A DNA stretch of 29,887 nt, from the NCBI GenBank assembly GCA_002423245.1, contig DIVD01000033.1:1761-31647 (forward strand), written 5' to 3'. A program made the translations under genes and the position numbers. The notes beneath the pieces were generated by a model, which worked only from the letters and a program-made list of their open reading frames with translations, searched no databases and was not told the origin of the DNA. Below are positions 27,580-29,887 of this stretch, in pieces (positions within the stretch are counted from its first letter, which is position 1; every line of letters starts with the position of its first letter). This DNA is from Rhodobacteraceae bacterium UBA6141. Lineage in GTDB: Bacteria > Pseudomonadota > Alphaproteobacteria > Rhodobacterales > Rhodobacteraceae.

Positions 27580-29198
27580 CAGCTGTCCTCCTCGGGATCG
27601 GTTTCTTCGCCCTCCGGGGCCTCCAATGGCAGCGGGCCACCGCCTGCGGCGCCCATCACCTGCGGCTCCGGCAGGCCGTACTCCGCCCGAAGGTCGCGCT
27701 CCTGCGCGAGCTGCTGGTAGACGTCGTCCACATCGACGCCGAGGTCGTTGCAGATCATCGCGTCCGACATGACGCCGAGCCGCTTCCAGACCTCGTGCGA
27801 CTTCGCCTTCTTGAGGTCGTCCGCGTGCGGTTTCGGATCGCCGCGCCAGTCAGCCCGGCAGGCCGCCGTGCGGTTGGCCATGAAGGCGTCGATCCCGCCC
27901 GGGAAGGGCACGCCGCCCATCTCGATTTCTTCCTCGAGCCACGCCTCGTAGACCGGCTGGCAGAAGGGGGCGATGATGCCCTGACGACGCGCCTTGGTGA
28001 TCGCGAAGATCTCCGCGGTCGCCGCCTGCAGCGAGGAATAGGTCGCGCCGACATTGTCCCCGGTCGCGCTCTCGTAGGTCAGGCCGAGGCAGCGCGCGAG
28101 CTCCCGAAGCAGATGCATCGAGAAGTCCTTGTAGGCGGTCGACGGGTGGTTCGAGGTGTGGAACTTCAGCTCCTGCCCGGGGAACAGGTGCGCAAGGCGC
28201 CCGTTGATCCCGACGTTCAGCGAGGTCCCCTCGTAGTAACCGGCGACCATGTCCATGTAGGCCTCCATCGGCGAGACGCCTTCGGCCATCATCTGCGCCT
28301 GCTCCTGCGGGGTCAGAAGGCCCTGCAGAACCTGCTCGGTCGGCTCGTCCGAGGTGATGGTCACCGCGAACAGCGTCTGGACGATCGCCGCCATCAGCGT
28401 CGCGTCGGCGAGCTGGTCGAACTGGCGGGCGACCTGCAGCGCGGGCGCCATCGGCGAGATGCCGCGGTGCGTGCCGGGCATCCCCTCAAAGATATGGATC
28501 ACGCGCGGGCGGCCTGCCGCATCGCGCGCCCGGACGTCATACTCGACGTCGTGCTTGAACAGGTCCTTGCGGATCGCCCGGTAGCCGATCGGCATCCCGT
28601 CCTCGTCCGTGTAGACCCCGTTGATCAGCCGCTTCATGCTCTCGTTCTTGCGCGAGAGGCGATGCGCCGGGAGAAGGCGGACCTTGGTGCCGTAGCGGTT
28701 CCACGGCCGCCGACGCCACGGCAGCTCGGCGAGGATTTCGCCGGTCATGAGCCACGAGCGGAAGGCCGCGGATTGCATCTGGCCGAAGGTGCGCAGGCCC
28801 TGCACGTCGCATTCCTGCGCGTTGCGGGACCAGAGCTCGAAGCGGCGCTCGACCGTTTTGGCCCAGTCCGCAGCCTCGGCCGAGGTCATGCCGAAGGTCT
28901 CGTTCTCGGGCAGCGCCTTGAGGCGCAGCCCGGTGCCGACGGTGTTGGCGACGCACTGGTCCACCGCCCCGGCCAGCCAGCCGGAATTGTGAATGACGTC
29001 GGTGACGCGGGCTGCCGCGTCGTCCCACGCATCAGCGATGTCGTCCTGCGCCTCGCGCAGCGCGGGCTTCCAGCTGGCAAAAGTCACGCCCCGGCCTCCG
29101 CGCATGTACTTGCCGGTGGGCCGGGGCGCTAGGTGACCGCCGCCTGCGGATGGATTGCCGTCCGCGAAGAACTCGCGGACCTTCGAGATGATCGACAT
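27579..29198 (-). CDS. Portal protein (lambda gpB family), 539 aa
   Basis: The portal ring is the channel for DNA packaging and the base for head-tail connectors. Family signs are ARVTDVIHNSGWLAGAVDQCVANTVGTGLRL near the start, GQMQSAAFRSWLMTGEILAELPW, RVIHIFEGMPGTHRGISPMAPAL and the C-terminal STAYKDFSMHLLRELARCLGLTYESATGD with GVGAT-like turns. Length fits lambda B (533). The start lies four bases after the terminase stop, with CAGGTAGGCAC before ATG. A 14-bp hairpin in the end of the terminase gene lies about 57 bases upstream of this start. Confidence 0.95.
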   Translation of the reverse strand: MSIISKVREFFADGNPSAGGGHLAPRPTGKYMRGGRGVTFASWKPALREAQDDIADAWDDAAARVTDVIHNSGWLAGAVDQCVANTVGTGLRLKALPENETFGMTSAEAADWAKTVERRFELWSRNAQECDVQGLRTFGQMQSAAFRSWLMTGEILAELPWRRRPWNRYGTKVRLLPAHRLSRKNESMKRLINGVYTDEDGMPIGYRAIRKDLFKHDVEYDVRARDAAGRPRVIHIFEGMPGTHRGISPMAPALQVARQFDQLADATLMAAIVQTLFAVTITSDEPTEQVLQGLLTPQEQAQMMAEGVSPMEAYMDMVAGYYEGTSLNVGINGRLAHLFPGQELKFHTSNHPSTAYKDFSMHLLRELARCLGLTYESATGDNVGATYSSLQAATAEIFAITKARRQGIIAPFCQPVYEAWLEEEIEMGGVPFPGGIDAFMANRTAACRADWRGDPKPHADDLKKAKSHEVWKRLGVMSDAMICNDLGVDVDDVYQQLAQERDLRAEYGLPEPQVMGAAGGGPLPLEAPEGEETDPEEDS

Positions 29199-29202
29199 GT
29201 GC

Positions 29203-29887
29203 CTACCTGTTCAGTCTGGAGCCGACCCTCGAGAAACGCGACCGCAGAGCACCGCCGCCACCGCCACCGGGAGGAGGTGGTGGCGGTGGCGGGGGATCAC
29301 CCTCGGGCGGTTCCGCAGACACGTCGTCAGGAAGACCGACGCCTCTGCGCTCGACACCCTCGGGGATGCGTTGGACGTTGAATGCGTAGCCAATGGCCGC
29401 GCACAACGCCTCGCAATCGAGGAAGTGGTTGTTCCGGCTGCGCTTCACCCAGACCGGTTTTCCCTCGACGACCATGCGGGCCTCGGAGGTCAGCTGCTTG
29501 CAATAGTCCTCCGAGACCGTCTCGTGGACATAGAACGCACCCGGCACGTCCATGGGCGTGCGGATGCGCGAGATCACCAGCGACTTGAAGAAGTCGGAGG
29601 ACAGCGACACGAGGTCGATCGAGTAGAGCGCGCGCTTGCCGTCGGGCTTCACCTCGATCTTCGAGACCTTGTAGGGCGGGGTCTGAATGTCCTTGCCCTT
29701 GGTCGGCGAGCACAGCCACGAATAGCGGCGGCAGAACTCGTAGACCTTGTGCTCATTGCCGAGCTCCGGCTTGTCAGGCCGGAAGCCGCTGTCGATGAAC
29801 ACCTTCTCGATGTGCATTCCGTTGACCGGCGAGGTCATCAGGTCGGCCAGCGCCGGCCAGACCTCGTCGCCGTCGGTCGGCCCGTAG
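29203..29887 (-). CDS. Terminase large subunit, C-terminal part (lambda gpA family), cut by window edge
   Basis: The frame is open from the right edge, so only the last 227 codons are visible, and an ATG at 29838 is internal. This is the nuclease half of the packaging ATPase/nuclease: NEHKVYEFCRRYSWL, PPYKVSKIEVKPDGKRALYSIDL, the conserved DFFKSLVISRI, and VWVKRSRNNHFLDCEALCAAIGYA, whose Asp is a likely metal ligand of the nuclease. It cuts concatemeric DNA and drives it into the prohead. The C-terminus is odd: a run of nine prolines and six glycines, then a basic tail (RSRFSRVGSRLNR). Confidence 0.93.
   Translation of the reverse strand, partial: YGPTDGDEVWPALADLMTSPVNGMHIEKVFIDSGFRPDKPELGNEHKVYEFCRRYSWLCSPTKGKDIQTPPYKVSKIEVKPDGKRALYSIDLVSLSSDFFKSLVISRIRTPMDVPGAFYVHETVSEDYCKQLTSEARMVVEGKPVWVKRSRNNHFLDCEALCAAIGYAFNVQRIPEGVERRGVGLPDDVSAEPPEGDPPPPPPPPPGGGGGGALRSRFSRVGSRLNR
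29255..29292 (-). repeat. 14-bp perfect inverted repeat in the terminase 3' end
   Basis: CCGCCACCGCCACC (29255-29268) and its exact complement (29279-29292) flank a ten-base loop. On the - strand transcript the loop is ACCTCCTCCC, which contains CCUCCU, complementary to a consensus ribosome-binding site. The repeat encodes the Pro9-Gly6 linker. It may be a by-product of that protein sequence or a control element for the portal gene. Confidence 0.7.

Noticed and set aside
1..29887. tRNA genes, CRISPR arrays, insertion sequences, attachment sites, integrase or repressor genes
   Set aside because: Looked for on both strands and none was seen; whether the phage is temperate cannot be told from this window.

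Overview
The window is part of a GC-rich bacteriophage or prophage genome. Composition and codon use (mostly G/C third positions) suggest an alphaproteobacterial host, possibly Rhodobacterales; this is inference from style, as no host gene, integrase, repressor, tRNA or attachment site is visible. The phage is a hybrid: its capsid and packaging genes follow the lambda plan, while its tail genes encode a contractile P2-type tail (sheath, tube, baseplate spike, wedges, hub, tape measure). The virion should therefore be a myovirus.

There are two convergent gene blocks. The left block (about 48-3633, + strand) holds twelve small, mostly unrecognised genes joined by 4-base ATGA overlaps or preceded by a repeated CCACGGAG ribosome-binding leader. 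One encodes a DUF4326-type protein, one ends in a four-cysteine zinc ribbon, one is a small membrane protein, and the last contains two copies of a NUMOD-like helix-turn-helix. Several gene junctions are near copies of each other, which suggests a cassette-built accessory region. The block ends at a strong bidirectional terminator (3655-3690).

The rest (29887 down to 3716, - strand) is the late region. In transcription order: terminase large subunit (cut by the window edge), portal, gpW-like connector, S49 prohead protease with a nested in-frame scaffold, decoration protein, major capsid protein, gpFII-like connector, an unknown 275-aa protein, baseplate spike V, a small Pro/Ala-rich protein, wedge W, J and I, a DUF4815-like 768-aa tail protein, a 56-aa protein, a fibre-like protein, sheath, tube, E with an E' extension reached by a -1 frameshift at T TTT TTC, tape measure T, U, X, hub D. 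A lysis cassette follows: a membrane/coiled-coil protein, an endolysin with a peptidoglycan-binding domain and a C-terminal membrane segment, and an overlapping i-spanin/o-spanin pair. Then come a second host-recognition locus (Mtd-N-like fibre, a 682-aa mosaic fibre, a small protein) and, behind its own hairpin, a last fibre gene.

The genes work together as packaging motor and portal, capsid shell with protease and scaffold, head-tail connectors, contractile tail and baseplate, receptor-binding fibres, and three-layer lysis. The most original signals are the repeated gene-junction cassettes in the left block, the E/E' recoding site, the nested scaffold start, the low-GC insertion in the 682-aa fibre gene, and a 14-bp perfect hairpin encoding a Pro9-Gly6 tail on the terminase.
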